Shown one piece after another: positions 63,827 through 64,000 of a stretch of 64,000 nucleotides of DNA. The notes beneath the pieces are model-generated. The model had not been told where the DNA came from. It did not search any database and saw only the letters and a list, made by a program, of their open reading frames with translations. The stretch is taken from assembly GCA_018897105.1 (NCBI GenBank), contig JAHILF010000041.1:1-64000 (forward strand), read 5' to 3'. The DNA comes from Pseudomonadota bacterium. Lineage in GTDB: Bacteria; Desulfobacterota; Desulfobulbia; Desulfobulbales; SURF-16. How positions within the stretch are numbered: the stretch's first letter is position 1; each line of letters begins with the position of its first letter. Position numbers and translations under genes: made by a program.

Positions 63827-64000
63827 TTATTTGACCTGTTTCATGGTCAACGTTTTGAGATCCTTTGCCTGTTCTGCAAAATGTTCTCTCTCTGTCTTGT
63901 CCATGGGAATCATCCCCTTGTCAGCCAGATAGCCCTCATTGCCCCATGCCTTATCACTGGTGAATTCGCCCAGATATTCCTTGATGCCCGGAATAACGTC
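63827..64000 (-). CDS. pstS: PstS phosphate-binding protein, C-terminal 57 residues (partial)
   Basis: The gene runs off the window edge. The visible end reads DVIPGIKEYLGEFTSDKAWG, YLADKGMIPMDKTER and ends MKQVK then TAA. This matches the PstS C-terminus (F.sdka.G.dGYLad.GlIPl). PstS is the periplasmic phosphate receptor of the Pst transporter. It is upstream of pstB in the same direction. Confidence 0.85.
   Translation of the reverse strand, partial: DVIPGIKEYLGEFTSDKAWGNEGYLADKGMIPMDKTEREHFAEQAKDLKTLTMKQVK

Overview
The window looks like a chromosomal stretch of a Gram-negative, anaerobic or microaerophilic bacterium, most likely a member of the Desulfobacterota (Desulfobulbales-like). 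This is inferred, not proven, from the gene set: a DUF4390 gene followed by ntrY-ntrX, a selenocysteine elongation factor SelB, a NapH-type polyferredoxin, a bacteriohemerythrin-tipped chemoreceptor, a long HflX, a ClpX-like ATPase without the zinc domain, and PEP-CTERM sorting signals. Base composition is moderate, with a visibly GC-richer patch at 6.3-9.7 kb.

Layout. 0-6 kb is accessory DNA: dispersed palindromes, an acidic repeat protein, a minus-strand operon of a small ORF, a GalT/HIT-superfamily protein and a TIR-domain protein, a decayed PEP-CTERM gene and a Phd/ParE toxin-antitoxin pair. 6.3-9.7 kb holds a GC-rich pair, an exported TIM-barrel glycosidase-like protein and an LTA-synthase-like phosphoglycerol transferase. 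10-26.9 kb is mixed envelope and signalling: decayed DUF2950, HD-GYP, typA, YihY, MscS, GGDEF-PilZ, an mgtE remnant, an HtrA-like protease, a polyferredoxin, a CNNM/CBS protein, PilZ, an M23 peptidase, FmdB and an ABC-F ATPase. 27.3-29.5 kb is chemotaxis (CheX-like protein, frameshifted MCP-hemerythrin). 29.8-43 kb is a conserved plus-strand core: mrp, MBL hydrolase, selB, hflX, a zinc-ribbon/HUH-like gene, DUF4390, ntrYX, ClpX-like, hemB. 43-46.2 kb carries nitroreductase, YceH, phosphoesterase and YchJ.

46.2-49.8 kb is a decayed chemotaxis block. The HEAT-repeat response regulator is intact, but cheB has about five single-base indels, cheD has lost its 5' half, and a coiled-coil ORF is broken. 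49.8-52.3 kb holds a DUF89 gene directly abutting an unrecognised, possibly kinase-like gene. A textbook sigma-54 promoter at 52493-52508 precedes a strong hairpin and a Cys-rich small protein. 53.3-64 kb is housekeeping: ttcA, a lipoprotein, hisB, tRNA-Gly(GCC), rplM-rpsI, argC-truA-aminotransferase, a DtxR-type regulator with a palindromic operator facing a phosphoesterase operon, yqeY, pstB and the 3' end of pstS.

The most interesting items are the TIR/GalT-like operon (candidate nucleotide-based defence), hflX with no canonical start but a well-placed ATA, the HUH-like protein without its catalytic-tyrosine helix fixed between hflX and DUF4390-ntrYX, the DUF89 plus kinase-like pair, and the sigma-54-driven structured leader. 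The frameshifts fall only in dispensable genes while the long core genes are intact, which argues for real gene decay rather than poor sequence.
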